NCBI GenBank assembly: GCA_047617985.1
Contig: JBLGBS010000001.1
Location: 30,556-94,555 of the forward strand
Length of the DNA stretch: 64,000 nucleotides
Source: SW-4-43-9 sp047617985
Lineage (GTDB): Archaea; Nanohalarchaeota; Nanosalinia; Nanosalinales; Nanosalinaceae
Direction: 5' to 3'
The position numbers and the translations under genes were made by a program. The notes below the pieces were generated by a model, which saw only the letters and a list, made by a program, of their open reading frames with translations, made no database searches and had not been told where the DNA came from. Shown here one piece after another: positions 8,870 to 17,143 of this stretch; position 1 is the first letter of the stretch; every line of letters begins with the position of its first letter.

Positions 8870-10087
8870 ATGTCAGAAGATATGCAAAATAAGTTTGAAG
8901 ATAACTTAGTTTCCGACGGCGGCGAGCCAGAGGACGATCAAAACCAAGATATGAACAGAGCTGGAAGAGCTAACAGCCTTACAGGTCTCGTAAATGAGAC
9001 ACTTGAATCTCAGCAGGATAGAAACCAGACTGCAGCAGATACAATTGATCAATGGGAATCAGAAGCTGCAGAGGAAACTGGTGATGTAGTACAGCAGTAC
9101 AACAATCTCAGAGATGATGCAGGAGAAGCAACAGAATGGGAATTCTCACTTTCAACTGAAGCTGGAGAGTTCGTAGATGATCTAGATTATCACGGCGAAC
9201 TCGGAATCAGAGATTATGCTGAAACCCAGTCGGAACAGATTGAAGGACTAACAGGAACAATCAGAAGATTCTCCAATATGATCGGTAATAAACAGGATGA
9301 AGTAGAGGAGAAAGAAGAGAGACTAGAAGAGCTTGAAGAAGAGAGAGAAGAAGCATATGAAGCTGTAGATCAGGAAGTTGAAGAGATGGATGATGAAGAC
9401 GTTCCAGAAGTCATGGACAGCTTCGATCAGTTCCGAGACGCTAAAAGAGACAGCGTTGACAGCGAGTACGACGGGAAAGAAGCTGAAGTAGAAGAAGATC
9501 TCGAATCTCTAAGAGAAAGCATCTCTGATCTTAACGCAAAGCTTGCTCCTAGAGCAACAGAAAGATCCGAAAGAAGAGACGAGGCTCAGACAGTTTACAA
9601 CCAGTTTGCTGAAGAAGCTGAAGCAGTTGTTTCAGACAATCACGGCAAGCTGAAGGAAAGCCTTGGAATTCTAAGGGAACTTGAGATTCAGCAGGAAACA
9701 TACGAAGAGAAATCTGTTGAAAGCGGAGTAATCAATCAGAACCAGGGCGCTCAGGCTGACGCAAGAACAGAAGCAGCACTCGCATACGTTTCAGAAGCTC
9801 TTGACGAGATTGACGAGCTTGAAGACGCAGTTGAAGATCACTACAGAGTAACTGAAGGATTCTCATCAATCACAAAGGTAGACACAAGAGAACTAGAGCA
9901 CATCTACGATGATCTAGTAGATGAAGATGCAGTTGAAGGAGAAGTAGGAGAAGATCAGTTCGGAACAGACCTACTAAGACAGAGAGTCTACGAAGCAGCA
10001 GAATCCATCACAGCAGACGGATACGACTCAATCAGAGAGCTTAGAGACATCGCTGACGACCTAGCTGAAGAATACAGAGAGGAGTAA
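8870..10087 (+). CDS. Acidic cytoplasmic coiled-coil protein
   Basis: 405 residues with no signal peptide and no membrane segment. The centre, about 130-225, is a long, highly charged coiled coil dominated by Glu and Arg (EERLEELEEEREEAYEA). The flanking parts are helical and acidic. The start is fixed by TATA and GGTGA upstream. It is divergent from the coiled-coil/Tat protein and may be its partner, since both carry extended helices, but nothing in the sequence proves this. It ends in a hairpin followed by a T-rich run. No recognised family; an SMC-like or scaffold role is only a guess. Confidence 0.7.
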   Translation: MSEDMQNKFEDNLVSDGGEPEDDQNQDMNRAGRANSLTGLVNETLESQQDRNQTAADTIDQWESEAAEETGDVVQQYNNLRDDAGEATEWEFSLSTEAGEFVDDLDYHGELGIRDYAETQSEQIEGLTGTIRRFSNMIGNKQDEVEEKEERLEELEEEREEAYEAVDQEVEEMDDEDVPEVMDSFDQFRDAKRDSVDSEYDGKEAEVEEDLESLRESISDLNAKLAPRATERSERRDEAQTVYNQFAEEAEAVVSDNHGKLKESLGILRELEIQQETYEEKSVESGVINQNQGAQADARTEAALAYVSEALDEIDELEDAVEDHYRVTEGFSSITKVDTRELEHIYDDLVDEDAVEGEVGEDQFGTDLLRQRVYEAAESITADGYDSIRELRDIADDLAEEYREE

Positions 10088-10113
10088 AATCCTCTTCTCT
10101 TTCATTTATTTCT
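10078..10113 (+). terminator. Hairpin plus T-rich run after the coiled-coil gene
   Basis: AGAGGA and TCCTCT form a 6-bp stem with a 6-base loop spanning the stop codon (10078-10095). A pyrimidine-rich tract with T runs follows. It lies between convergent genes. Confidence 0.5.
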
Positions 10114-11122
10114 TCTTTATTTCTATACAGACACGTTTTACTGAAGGACCTCTTTCACCACATTCAGTTCTATTAACTACCTCATAACCCTCTATCCTTT
10201 CAGATATTTCATCTTCCAATTTTTCCCAGTTATCGTCCTCCAAGAACCTGTAGTAGTGTATAACACCGTTATACTCCGTGTGGTCGGAAGCAAGCTCCAG
10301 AAACTCATCCGCTGACTCCGGCAGAGGCATAATAATCCGGTCGAACTTTCCGAGTTCAGGTAGAATATCCCTTACATCGCCCTCTAATGCTTCAACTTTA
10401 TCCTCTGCATCGTTGATTAGTATATTTTCTTCCATGTAGTCGACCGCTTCAGGGTTTTTCTCGACCGCTACAACTTTTTCAGGATTTGCTAGTTTAGCTG
10501 CGAGTATAGCGAAAGGCCCGATCCCTGCAAACATGACGAGAACTTTCTCACCATCTTTGATCTGATCTACTACTCTCTTTCTCTCAGTTGAGAATCTTTC
10601 TGAAAAATAGACTTTGGTTGGGTCGACCCGGAACTCACATCCAAACTCTTTGTGAACTGTCTCCGTTTCCTCACCATAAAGTTTTTCGTAGTTTCCAACT
10701 CTGAACTCACCTTCCAGCCCGCCTTCCTTCAACAGGATAGTTTTCACATTCTGGTGGTGCAGAATCCCGTCTACAGCTTCCTCTCTATCTACTCCGGCTA
10801 GATCGCTGATAACCGCTATATCACCTATTACCTCGTAGGAAGGTGTTTCAAAATCTGGTTCCTCTCCCTCTTCTTCTAGTACAGAGACCTCGTTGTCAAT
10901 AGTGTCTTTAACATTAGATAGATCTTTGTCAACAAACACTCTATCCTCTTCTGAAACTTTTTCTTCAATCTCGGTTAGATCATAGTTTTCTGAAGAGAAA
11001 ACTTTCAGGACTAATTCAGTTTCTTCTTTTTCAGCCTTGAACCCATTTTCGATCTCTTCCAGTCTAAAGCCCTGCCTCTCGAAAAGTTCTCTGACTTTTT
11101 CCTCTATTTTTTCCTGCTCCAT
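10106..11122 (-). CDS. trm5: tRNA (guanine(37)-N1)-methyltransferase Trm5
   Basis: 338 residues. It transfers a methyl group from S-adenosylmethionine to G37 of tRNAs, next to the anticodon, which helps keep the reading frame. The Rossmann-type methyltransferase core starts at about 185; the SAM-binding motif FAGIGPF is at 198-204, followed by an acidic strand end (VVAVEKN) and a GDVRD loop. The motif usually written NLPxxA is MPLPESA at 265-271, with Pro where many homologues have Asn. The N-terminal domain is long and acidic. It diverges from dph5 across 34 bases, so the two promoters must overlap. Family assignment is secure. Confidence 0.88.
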   Translation of the reverse strand: MEQEKIEEKVRELFERQGFRLEEIENGFKAEKEETELVLKVFSSENYDLTEIEEKVSEEDRVFVDKDLSNVKDTIDNEVSVLEEEGEEPDFETPSYEVIGDIAVISDLAGVDREEAVDGILHHQNVKTILLKEGGLEGEFRVGNYEKLYGEETETVHKEFGCEFRVDPTKVYFSERFSTERKRVVDQIKDGEKVLVMFAGIGPFAILAAKLANPEKVVAVEKNPEAVDYMEENILINDAEDKVEALEGDVRDILPELGKFDRIIMPLPESADEFLELASDHTEYNGVIHYYRFLEDDNWEKLEDEISERIEGYEVVNRTECGERGPSVKRVCIEIKKK

Positions 11123-11156
11123 GATTAGTTAAAGTTTGCTTCAGTATTTTAACCAT

Positions 11157-11864
11157 ATGCTCTATTTAATCGGTCTAGGACTTGATGATAATGAAATAAC
11201 GCAGAAAGGTCTAGAAGCTCTTGAGGAGGTAGATAGAGCGTTTGCAGAGTTTTACACTAACACGGAAAATATTGATCTTGACGCACTTGAACAGAAGACA
11301 GGTACTGAAATAGAGAAACTGGATAGAGAAGACGTGGAGAGAAAAGATAGAGTACTTGAATCTGCAGAGAAACAGGATACGGCTTTCCTGGTTTCCGGGG
11401 ATTCTTTAACTGCGACCACACATTACGATATCAAGCATAGAGCTGAGCAGAAAGGTATTGAAACTAAAGTTATCCATGCTCCGTCAATCTTTGTTTCCAT
11501 AGCTGAAACCGGACTCAATGTCTACAAATTCGGCAGAACAGTAACGCTACCTAGAGATTCGGCACCGGAATCAGTTACAGATTACATCCAGAAAAACAGT
11601 TCTATAGGTCTTCACAGTTTAATTCTACTTGATATAGACTATCCTGCGGATGAGGCAGCTGAAAAACTGATCGGTATAGATGAAGAACTGGCTGACAGAG
11701 AAGCAGTAATTCTGGAAAGAGCGAATCACGATGATCAAGAAATAACTGTTCTAAGGCTTGAAGAGGCTGTTGACAAAAGTTTTGGAGAACCACCGCACTC
11801 AATTATTCTGACAGGTGACAAATCCCACAAGGAAGAGGAGTTTCTAGAGGAGTACAGAGAATGA
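11157..11864 (+). CDS. dph5: Diphthine synthase
   Basis: 235 residues. It methylates the modified histidine of elongation factor 2 in the diphthamide pathway, using S-adenosylmethionine. The protein starts MLYLIGLGLDD, the characteristic N-terminus of this tetrapyrrole-methylase-fold family. I chose ATG 11157 over the in-frame start at 11136 because the fold begins immediately and seven extra residues would be atypical. The FLVSGDSL and HAPSIFVSIAETGL motifs and the C-terminal PPHSIILTG are as expected. The stop overlaps the next start by 4 bases (ATGA), so the DUF357 gene is translated with it. Confidence 0.9.
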   Translation: MLYLIGLGLDDNEITQKGLEALEEVDRAFAEFYTNTENIDLDALEQKTGTEIEKLDREDVERKDRVLESAEKQDTAFLVSGDSLTATTHYDIKHRAEQKGIETKVIHAPSIFVSIAETGLNVYKFGRTVTLPRDSAPESVTDYIQKNSSIGLHSLILLDIDYPADEAAEKLIGIDEELADREAVILERANHDDQEITVLRLEEAVDKSFGEPPHSIILTGDKSHKEEEFLEEYRE

Positions 11865-12094
11865 ACGAGACACAGCAAAGACTGGAAAAAGAGACCAAAA
11901 AATGGCTGGAGAAACTGAATTCAAGGATAGAGGAACGGGATGACTCAGTTGAGCAGATGGAGAATGTTCTCGCGTATCGGGATGACACCAATCACTTTCT
12001 TGAAGAAGAGGACTATATCCGGGCCTGGGAATCGGTAATCTATGCATGGGGAATACTTGAGACCCTGGAAAGGCTCGGGGAATTTGACGAATAG
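11861..12094 (+). CDS. DUF357 family protein
   Basis: 77 residues, all helical. The pattern of a central HFLEEEDYIRAWESVIYAWG followed by LERLG matches the small archaeal DUF357 family, whose biochemical role is unknown. It overlaps dph5 by 4 bases, so the two are one transcript. Confidence 0.75.
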   Translation: MNETQQRLEKETKKWLEKLNSRIEERDDSVEQMENVLAYRDDTNHFLEEEDYIRAWESVIYAWGILETLERLGEFDE

Positions 12095-12215
12095 TTATTA
12101 AGCTCATTGTAAATTCGGGAGGGCCAAATACTAGAATTACTGATCGCAAATTCTGTCTGAATTGTTGACTGTTCTATTACAGTTTTATCAATTCACAGTT
12201 ACAAAATATTCTTAG

Positions 12216-13274
12216 ATGGCATCCAGCTTTGATACTTTAATGGGGTCGGTTTTCTCTGCACTAGTGCTTGCAGGTATAATAGGCTTGAGCTTCTACGGCG
12301 CTCTATCGCCAATAATAGTTGGAGCAGGATTAGTTTTGTTTATAGTTATATGGTATCTGATGAGAGGATCTGATATAGAACCAATGGAAAGGTCAAGAAA
12401 CAGTATGTCATCTTCACCATCAAATCCTCCGCCTGGTGATGAACCTGAAATGGATGGCCCAAGTCTAGACGATACAACCTCTGGGTCTGCTGGTTCAGGG
12501 GATCCTGTTTTAAACCATTTCCAGATTCAAACTAGAGGAAACATTGACCTAAAAGAAGGTATATCGACCTCAGATATTATTTTCAAGTTTGATATAATTG
12601 ATAACTCCGGTGATGGACTGAAAGAAATTGATATTGGTTTTCCAGCATGGGGCGCCAGTGATTCACATAATCTTCAAGGCAAAGATCGTGCAAATGATTC
12701 GGTTCCGCTGGACAAAATTGTTGGGAAAACGGAACTAAGAGAGGGAGAGTATCCATTTGAGATAAGAATTATCGACAATGATGGAAATACAACAACCCAC
12801 AGAGATTCTTTCCCAGTAAGTAATAAAAACGGCGGAGGCGAAGGTACTAGTATGCCACCAGGTAGCGTTAATTGGGAAAAGTTTCACTCAGAAGCTCAAA
12901 AAGAAGAACAGCAGTTTCAAAAAGCCATCAAAGAGCTAGGTCAATACAAGAATGATCTAGATGAGGAAGAAGAGACAGTACAGTATCTTCTTAACGAAGC
13001 GAAGGATATTCTGAGAAAGATTCACGATCTAGATGAGGAATTTGTTAAGATCGAAAGTGCTTCTATAGGTCGCAACAAGACAGAAAGTCAGATAGATCAG
13101 ATGAAAGTTGAAATTCAAGAGATTAACAAAGAACTCAAAGACTTTCAGGCCAAGCTAGCTCACGAAGTAGAAGTTGAGAGTAACGACGAGAAGCTTCTTA
13201 ACCAGATTCAAGAGCTAGAGCAAGGACTAGAAAATGAGATTGGTTACATGAACAAACAACTTAATAATCTCTAA
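12216..13274 (+). CDS. Membrane protein with Ig-like domain and C-terminal coiled coil
   Basis: 352 residues. Two adjacent hydrophobic helices at about 10-28 and 31-48 form a hairpin in the membrane. A Pro/Ser-rich linker, a beta-sandwich-like domain at about 100-205 (ending in IIDNDGNTTTHRD), a Gly-rich hinge and a coiled coil at about 225-350 follow. The same plan, membrane hairpin plus coil, recurs at 14038-15549. It opens the large pilus-like gene cluster. No family recognised. Confidence 0.7.
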   Translation: MASSFDTLMGSVFSALVLAGIIGLSFYGALSPIIVGAGLVLFIVIWYLMRGSDIEPMERSRNSMSSSPSNPPPGDEPEMDGPSLDDTTSGSAGSGDPVLNHFQIQTRGNIDLKEGISTSDIIFKFDIIDNSGDGLKEIDIGFPAWGASDSHNLQGKDRANDSVPLDKIVGKTELREGEYPFEIRIIDNDGNTTTHRDSFPVSNKNGGGEGTSMPPGSVNWEKFHSEAQKEEQQFQKAIKELGQYKNDLDEEEETVQYLLNEAKDILRKIHDLDEEFVKIESASIGRNKTESQIDQMKVEIQEINKELKDFQAKLAHEVEVESNDEKLLNQIQELEQGLENEIGYMNKQLNNL

Positions 13275-13289
13275 TTTTAATTTCCCGTT

Positions 13290-13559
13290 ATGCAGGATCC
13301 GTGGAAGTTTCTTGGTTTTCCGGCAGCAGCTGTTGGAGGCTATATGATTGCCTCGACTCAGGTTGCTGTCTTTCTCCAGGACTCCATGGGTTTGACTCAG
13401 TTCTTTTCCGAGTTAGCGGTTGTTGCTGTAGCTGGTTTTGTGGCTGGGTTTCTTGTTGATGAAGTTATACCGGCTTATATTGAGAAGGTTAGAAATGGGA
13501 GTTCTGCACCAGGCGGAGATATAGGAGGTGATATGGATGGAGATTTCGACTTTGAATAG
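13290..13559 (+). CDS. Small two-helix membrane protein
   Basis: 89 residues with two hydrophobic helices (about 8-28 and 38-57) and a short Gly/Asp-rich tail (GGDIGGDMDGDFDFE). It lies 15 bases after the preceding gene, and its last codons overlap the start of the next gene, whose GGAGGTGAT ribosome site is embedded in its 3' end. It is therefore in a coupled operon. Function unknown. Confidence 0.65.
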   Translation: MQDPWKFLGFPAAAVGGYMIASTQVAVFLQDSMGLTQFFSELAVVAVAGFVAGFLVDEVIPAYIEKVRNGSSAPGGDIGGDMDGDFDFE

Positions 13560-13998
13560 GACGTCAGCATTTTTGCTGATTTTAATGCTCTTTTCCGGGC
13601 TTGTAGCTGGTTCTCACTACTACAGTCATCAGCAGAGCGGTTACAGTGTTACAGGTGATACAGGTTTTTCAGTTCCAGAGTACGAGTCGCAGTCAGAGCT
13701 GGCTACTGAACTAGTTGCGCCGTTTCTTTTCATTGTTGTTTTGATGAAGTTTGCTTTCCAGAAAGTGTTGATCTTCTCGTTTGCGGAGGATGACAGGGTT
13801 GACTGGCCTGGCAGAGACGATCATAAGTCTCTTTACTCCCGTGAGGCCACTTTGATGGCTGTAGCAGTTACAGGTATGATGATCCCGACTCCTTTCTGGG
13901 GTTATGTAAGACTGATTGCTTCCAGCCTGGGCTTTATAGCTACAAGCGCTGTAGCTCTGGTAATACTCTTCCTGATTTACTCATTCATCAGGGGCTGA
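13537..13998 (+). CDS. Membrane protein with four predicted helices
   Basis: 153 residues. ATG 13537 is chosen over GTG 13528 because GGAGGTGAT, a full match to the archaeal 16S anti-Shine-Dalgarno, ends just upstream of it. An N-terminal helix (about 8-25) could be a signal sequence. A short exported loop, a helix near 58-78, a charged cytoplasmic loop (DDRVDWPGRDDHK) and two C-terminal helices follow. It overlaps the previous gene by 23 bases in another frame. Function unknown; probably part of the membrane complex encoded here. Confidence 0.65.
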   Translation: MEISTLNRTSAFLLILMLFSGLVAGSHYYSHQQSGYSVTGDTGFSVPEYESQSELATELVAPFLFIVVLMKFAFQKVLIFSFAEDDRVDWPGRDDHKSLYSREATLMAVAVTGMMIPTPFWGYVRLIASSLGFIATSAVALVILFLIYSFIRG

Positions 13999-14037
13999 CT
14001 GTGAAAGGCTTAAAATAATCGGAGCTAATATTTACCT

Positions 14038-15549
14038 GTGGAAGGTAAAAAATATAGAACTGCTTTCATGGCGACTGCGATGTCTGCTTTCTCAGTTTTG
14101 GTCTCAGGGCAGATAACAGGTTCGACAGGAAATCCTGAGGAACAGCTTATTGAACTGTTTAATCAAGTCTTATTCACTTTTGAGGCCCAGTCGATAGCAG
14201 ATATATTTCTCTTTTTCATCCTTCCGCTCTTCGGTTTCTATTTCATAAACAAGAATATTTTTGAGATAGCTTTCGAGAACTTTCATGAAAGAATTGGCCG
14301 GGATGAGTGGGCTTATACTGATGACGAGCTCCCGACAGGTGTGAAAGGACTATCGTTTGTTGTCGCGTTTATGACCGTTCAGATCTTCGGAGCTTTCGGA
14401 ACCTGGCTTTTGGTTTCCACAGCCGGCTTAGCTTTTGCTGCCTGGGCCCTGAGCTACATGGGCCTACTGAATTTAGATAGGGAGGGAAATGAGGCAGCTG
14501 CAGAAGACGCTATAAGGGAAGTTGCTGAGGAAGAGGAAGAAGGAGAGGAAGCACTTGATGATATGGAGGAAGACGAAGCAGATGGTGATACTGGAACAGC
14601 TGAACACGACTTTGAACACGCCCTGAGAGCTTTTGAAGGCGCTGAGGAAGATTTAATTGAAATTCTTGAATATGATGAACATGAACTTATCAAGATAATT
14701 CAGAAAGCAGAAGATGCCGTCAATGATTCAACTGTTGAAAAGGGAAAGCTTTCAACCCTTCATGACAGGATGGACGAGTTCCAGAAAAGAATTACAGCGC
14801 TTTCAGATTCGATAGGAAACGATCCGGACAATAATTCCCTCCAGGGCTCAGATTTCCAGCAGACTTGGGATGACAAGAATCTTGATAACATAACTGATAT
14901 GGCAGATCAGATTAATGGCCACATCAATAATGTCAAGAAGCTGGAGCTCAAAGGGAACCAAGAGGTAAGAGATGAACTCGACGATCTTATCAGGGAAACC
15001 AAGAGAATTAAACGACTGGCTCAGTTCCTTGACAGGCTTGATCACGACCTATCTCGGCTCAAGAATGACGAGCAAAGGCTTGAGAAGATGGTTCAGCAGG
15101 GGAAGGAACAGGGCGTTCTTGACGATAATTTTGTCGAAAGACTGATGGGGGATAAGCGAAAGATGAGGGATCTGGCTTCAAATCTTGACAATCTTGAGCA
15201 GGAGCTCGACTCTGTTATGCCTACTCTCAAGAAACTGATAAATAATCTTGAAGGTCATGTAACGATCGGCGAATCTGAGGTTGACGACCTAATTAAAGGA
15301 GGAAGTAATGTGGTCAGCGTGGGATACATGATTAACACTCTCGATGATATAGCAGATAGAGTCGAAGATAAGTACGCTGACGGCGGAAATAACAGATACA
15401 CAACCCTCCTAAGAGGAGCCTCGCAGATACTGCAGGATGGAAGAGTCGAGCTTAACGATATGAAAAACAGCATTGAATCGGGCGAATCAAATTATGTCAG
15501 CCAGAGACTTGAACAGCTGGAAAAAGAGTACAATGAAATCGTCAACTGA
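14038..15549 (+). CDS. Multi-helix membrane protein with long C-terminal coiled coil
   Basis: 503 residues from a GTG start. A signal-like segment (about 8-25) ends in VSGQITGS; hydrophobic helices follow near 52-72 and 100-142. An extremely acidic Glu/Asp run (about 155-190) leads into more than 300 residues of helical coiled coil, presumably cytoplasmic. The plan resembles the protein at 12216-13274. The gene continues the same strand and spacing. A fresh TATA box lies just after it. No recognised family; it may act as a cytoplasmic scaffold for the secretion machine. Confidence 0.7.
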   Translation: MEGKKYRTAFMATAMSAFSVLVSGQITGSTGNPEEQLIELFNQVLFTFEAQSIADIFLFFILPLFGFYFINKNIFEIAFENFHERIGRDEWAYTDDELPTGVKGLSFVVAFMTVQIFGAFGTWLLVSTAGLAFAAWALSYMGLLNLDREGNEAAAEDAIREVAEEEEEGEEALDDMEEDEADGDTGTAEHDFEHALRAFEGAEEDLIEILEYDEHELIKIIQKAEDAVNDSTVEKGKLSTLHDRMDEFQKRITALSDSIGNDPDNNSLQGSDFQQTWDDKNLDNITDMADQINGHINNVKKLELKGNQEVRDELDDLIRETKRIKRLAQFLDRLDHDLSRLKNDEQRLEKMVQQGKEQGVLDDNFVERLMGDKRKMRDLASNLDNLEQELDSVMPTLKKLINNLEGHVTIGESEVDDLIKGGSNVVSVGYMINTLDDIADRVEDKYADGGNNRYTTLLRGASQILQDGRVELNDMKNSIESGESNYVSQRLEQLEKEYNEIVN

Positions 15550-15556
15550 GAAAACC

Positions 15557-15567
15557 AAATATATAAA
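15557..15567 (+). promoter_or_regulatory. Internal TATA box in the pilus-like cluster
   Basis: AAATATATAAA lies about 40 bases before the 47-residue membrane protein gene. It is among the best TATA matches in the window and predicts a separate transcript for 15606-17142. Confidence 0.6.
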
Positions 15568-15605
15568 CCCGGAACCGGAAATTAGATGTATAAAGTGAGC
15601 TAAAA

Positions 15606-15749
15606 ATGGCATGTGAAGGACCAATACTACAGTGTGTGATGAACAACCCAACCGTCGCAGGGATAGGGATTATCGCAGGATTTGTGCTTGCAAAAGCTAT
15701 GGACATGAGAAAGAGAAACCGCGGAATGGGCGGTGGAGGAATGTGGTGA
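15606..15749 (+). CDS. 47-residue single-helix membrane protein
   Basis: It begins MACEGPILQCVMNN, then has one glycine-rich hydrophobic helix (VAGIGIIAGFVLAKAM), a basic patch (RKRNR) and a Gly/Met tail ending GGGGMW. The basic patch after the helix predicts N-out/C-in orientation. It is the first gene after a strong TATA box and is followed 7 bases later by the next gene. Two cysteines near the N-terminus could be oxidised outside. A small membrane subunit is likely; function unknown. Confidence 0.6.
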   Translation: MACEGPILQCVMNNPTVAGIGIIAGFVLAKAMDMRKRNRGMGGGGMW

Positions 15750-15756
15750 TCCACAA

Positions 15757-16011
15757 ATGAGCAGTAAGAAATTCCACGAATATATTTACGATGTTGAAAA
15801 CTGGCTGGACGAGCTTGTAATCGCTTTCCTTTCGTTCGGCGTAATAGTTGTAATGATTGACCTGATTCTCTTCCAGAGCCAGAGCTACTCGTTTATCACT
15901 TTGGGAGATGCAATCTTTCCTTGGGTGACAATGCTTGCTCTGATGATTATCGGGAGAGAGCTATGGCTTCTAAACAGAAATGTTAGAGAGCATATGGAGC
16001 AAGGTGAGTAG
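15757..16011 (+). CDS. Small membrane protein, two helices
   Basis: 84 residues from ATG 15757, which is chosen over an in-frame start at 15733 because GGTGAT stands just before it. Helices lie near 18-40 and 47-68, with an amphipathic N-terminus and a charged C-terminal tail. It lies in the 15606-17142 membrane operon. Confidence 0.65.
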   Translation: MSSKKFHEYIYDVENWLDELVIAFLSFGVIVVMIDLILFQSQSYSFITLGDAIFPWVTMLALMIIGRELWLLNRNVREHMEQGE

Positions 16012-16015
16012 TTGA

Positions 16016-16612
16016 GTGGCTGTAGCCGGGTTCAACCAGCTTCTTGAAACAATGGCACAGATGGACTTCTTCACAGGAGTCCTGCCGTTTGTTTTAACTT
16101 ATGTGGTTCTGTACGCGGCTCTGGAAAAGGTTCCGGTGATAAGCGATAAGGATAATTTCCCGCCACTAATCGCTATAATTGGAGCATTCTTTGTAGCCCG
16201 GTTTATTGTAGTTAATCCGTTCTATCAGGATTTCTTCGTGGTTTACTTCGGAAAACTGGTAGTCGGCTTGATGGGTTTCATCGGATTACTGATTCTACTG
16301 GCTTTCACAGGTTACGAAATGGAGGACGCAAAACTGCCTGTTCTAATGCTGTTAATGGTAACTATAGCTGGAGCAGCATTTACTTCAGCAGGAGGGTTCG
16401 GCCCGCCTTGGAATCTAAGTATGCTTTCAAGCGCTAATATCGCGAGCATCACAGGATTTGTGCTAGAATCAGGTCTAATATGGATAGTTCTGGTAGTAGG
16501 AGCTCTCTGGTGGGTATCTCGTGAAGGAAATGACGGTGGAGATGAACATCCTGCTACACAACTAGGGAAATATATGTTCGGTGTAAATAATGAAGATGGT
16601 TCAGGTGGCTAA
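16016..16612 (+). CDS. Polytopic membrane protein, paralogue of the next gene
   Basis: 198 residues from a GTG start, with about five hydrophobic helices and a charged C-terminal tail. The N-terminus MAQMDFFTGVLPFVLTYVVL aligns with MMQMDVFQLFFPWLLVLAVT of the following gene, and the middle of both proteins shares a helix pattern, so the two are tandem duplicates. Start and stop codons are nearly contiguous with both neighbours. No known family recognised; a membrane core component of the cluster's machine is plausible. Confidence 0.7.
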   Translation: MAVAGFNQLLETMAQMDFFTGVLPFVLTYVVLYAALEKVPVISDKDNFPPLIAIIGAFFVARFIVVNPFYQDFFVVYFGKLVVGLMGFIGLLILLAFTGYEMEDAKLPVLMLLMVTIAGAAFTSAGGFGPPWNLSMLSSANIASITGFVLESGLIWIVLVVGALWWVSREGNDGGDEHPATQLGKYMFGVNNEDGSGG

Positions 16613-16614
16613 TA

Positions 16615-17142
16615 GTGGTATTTGAAACGATTGTCGAGACGATGATGCAGATGGATGTATTCCAGCTGTTCTTTCCATGGCTTCTAGTCTTGGCTGTAAC
16701 GTATGGTGCGCTCGACAAGTATGACTGGTTTGAAGAAGATACTATCAATGCTACGGTCGCAGTTGCAGTTTCGTTTATAGCTATTGGAGGGATGTATCTA
16801 TTTGTTCCTGCCAGTTTGTTCCCTCATTTTGCTGCAGCGGTAGCTTTCACAGCTTTCGGTATAATAGGTCTGATGGTTCTGCTTGCTATTGCAGGAGTTG
16901 ATTTAAACGAACTGGACAAGGATAGTCCGATAGCGAAGGCAGTAATGGTTATCGGCGGTATTGCTTTCTTCGGTGTGCTTGGCATTCAGTTCCTTGGAGA
17001 TATGCCTATTGATCCTCTCATTCAGGTCTTCCAGGGAGAATCGTTTGATGAGGTTGTAATGCCGATTCTGACACTTGTGTTCCTTCTCGGAGTTATAGTT
17101 GCGATAACAAAAGGAGGAAGTGGAGAATCGGAAGACGGCTAG
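16615..17142 (+). CDS. Polytopic membrane protein, tandem paralogue
   Basis: 175 residues from a GTG start 2 bases after the previous stop. About five hydrophobic helices are present, with the same QMD-aromatic N-terminal motif as its neighbour. An acidic stretch (DLNELDKDSP) lies between helices 3 and 4. It ends one base from a convergent gene. Function unknown. Confidence 0.7.
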   Translation: MVFETIVETMMQMDVFQLFFPWLLVLAVTYGALDKYDWFEEDTINATVAVAVSFIAIGGMYLFVPASLFPHFAAAVAFTAFGIIGLMVLLAIAGVDLNELDKDSPIAKAVMVIGGIAFFGVLGIQFLGDMPIDPLIQVFQGESFDEVVMPILTLVFLLGVIVAITKGGSGESEDG

Positions 17143-17143
17143 T

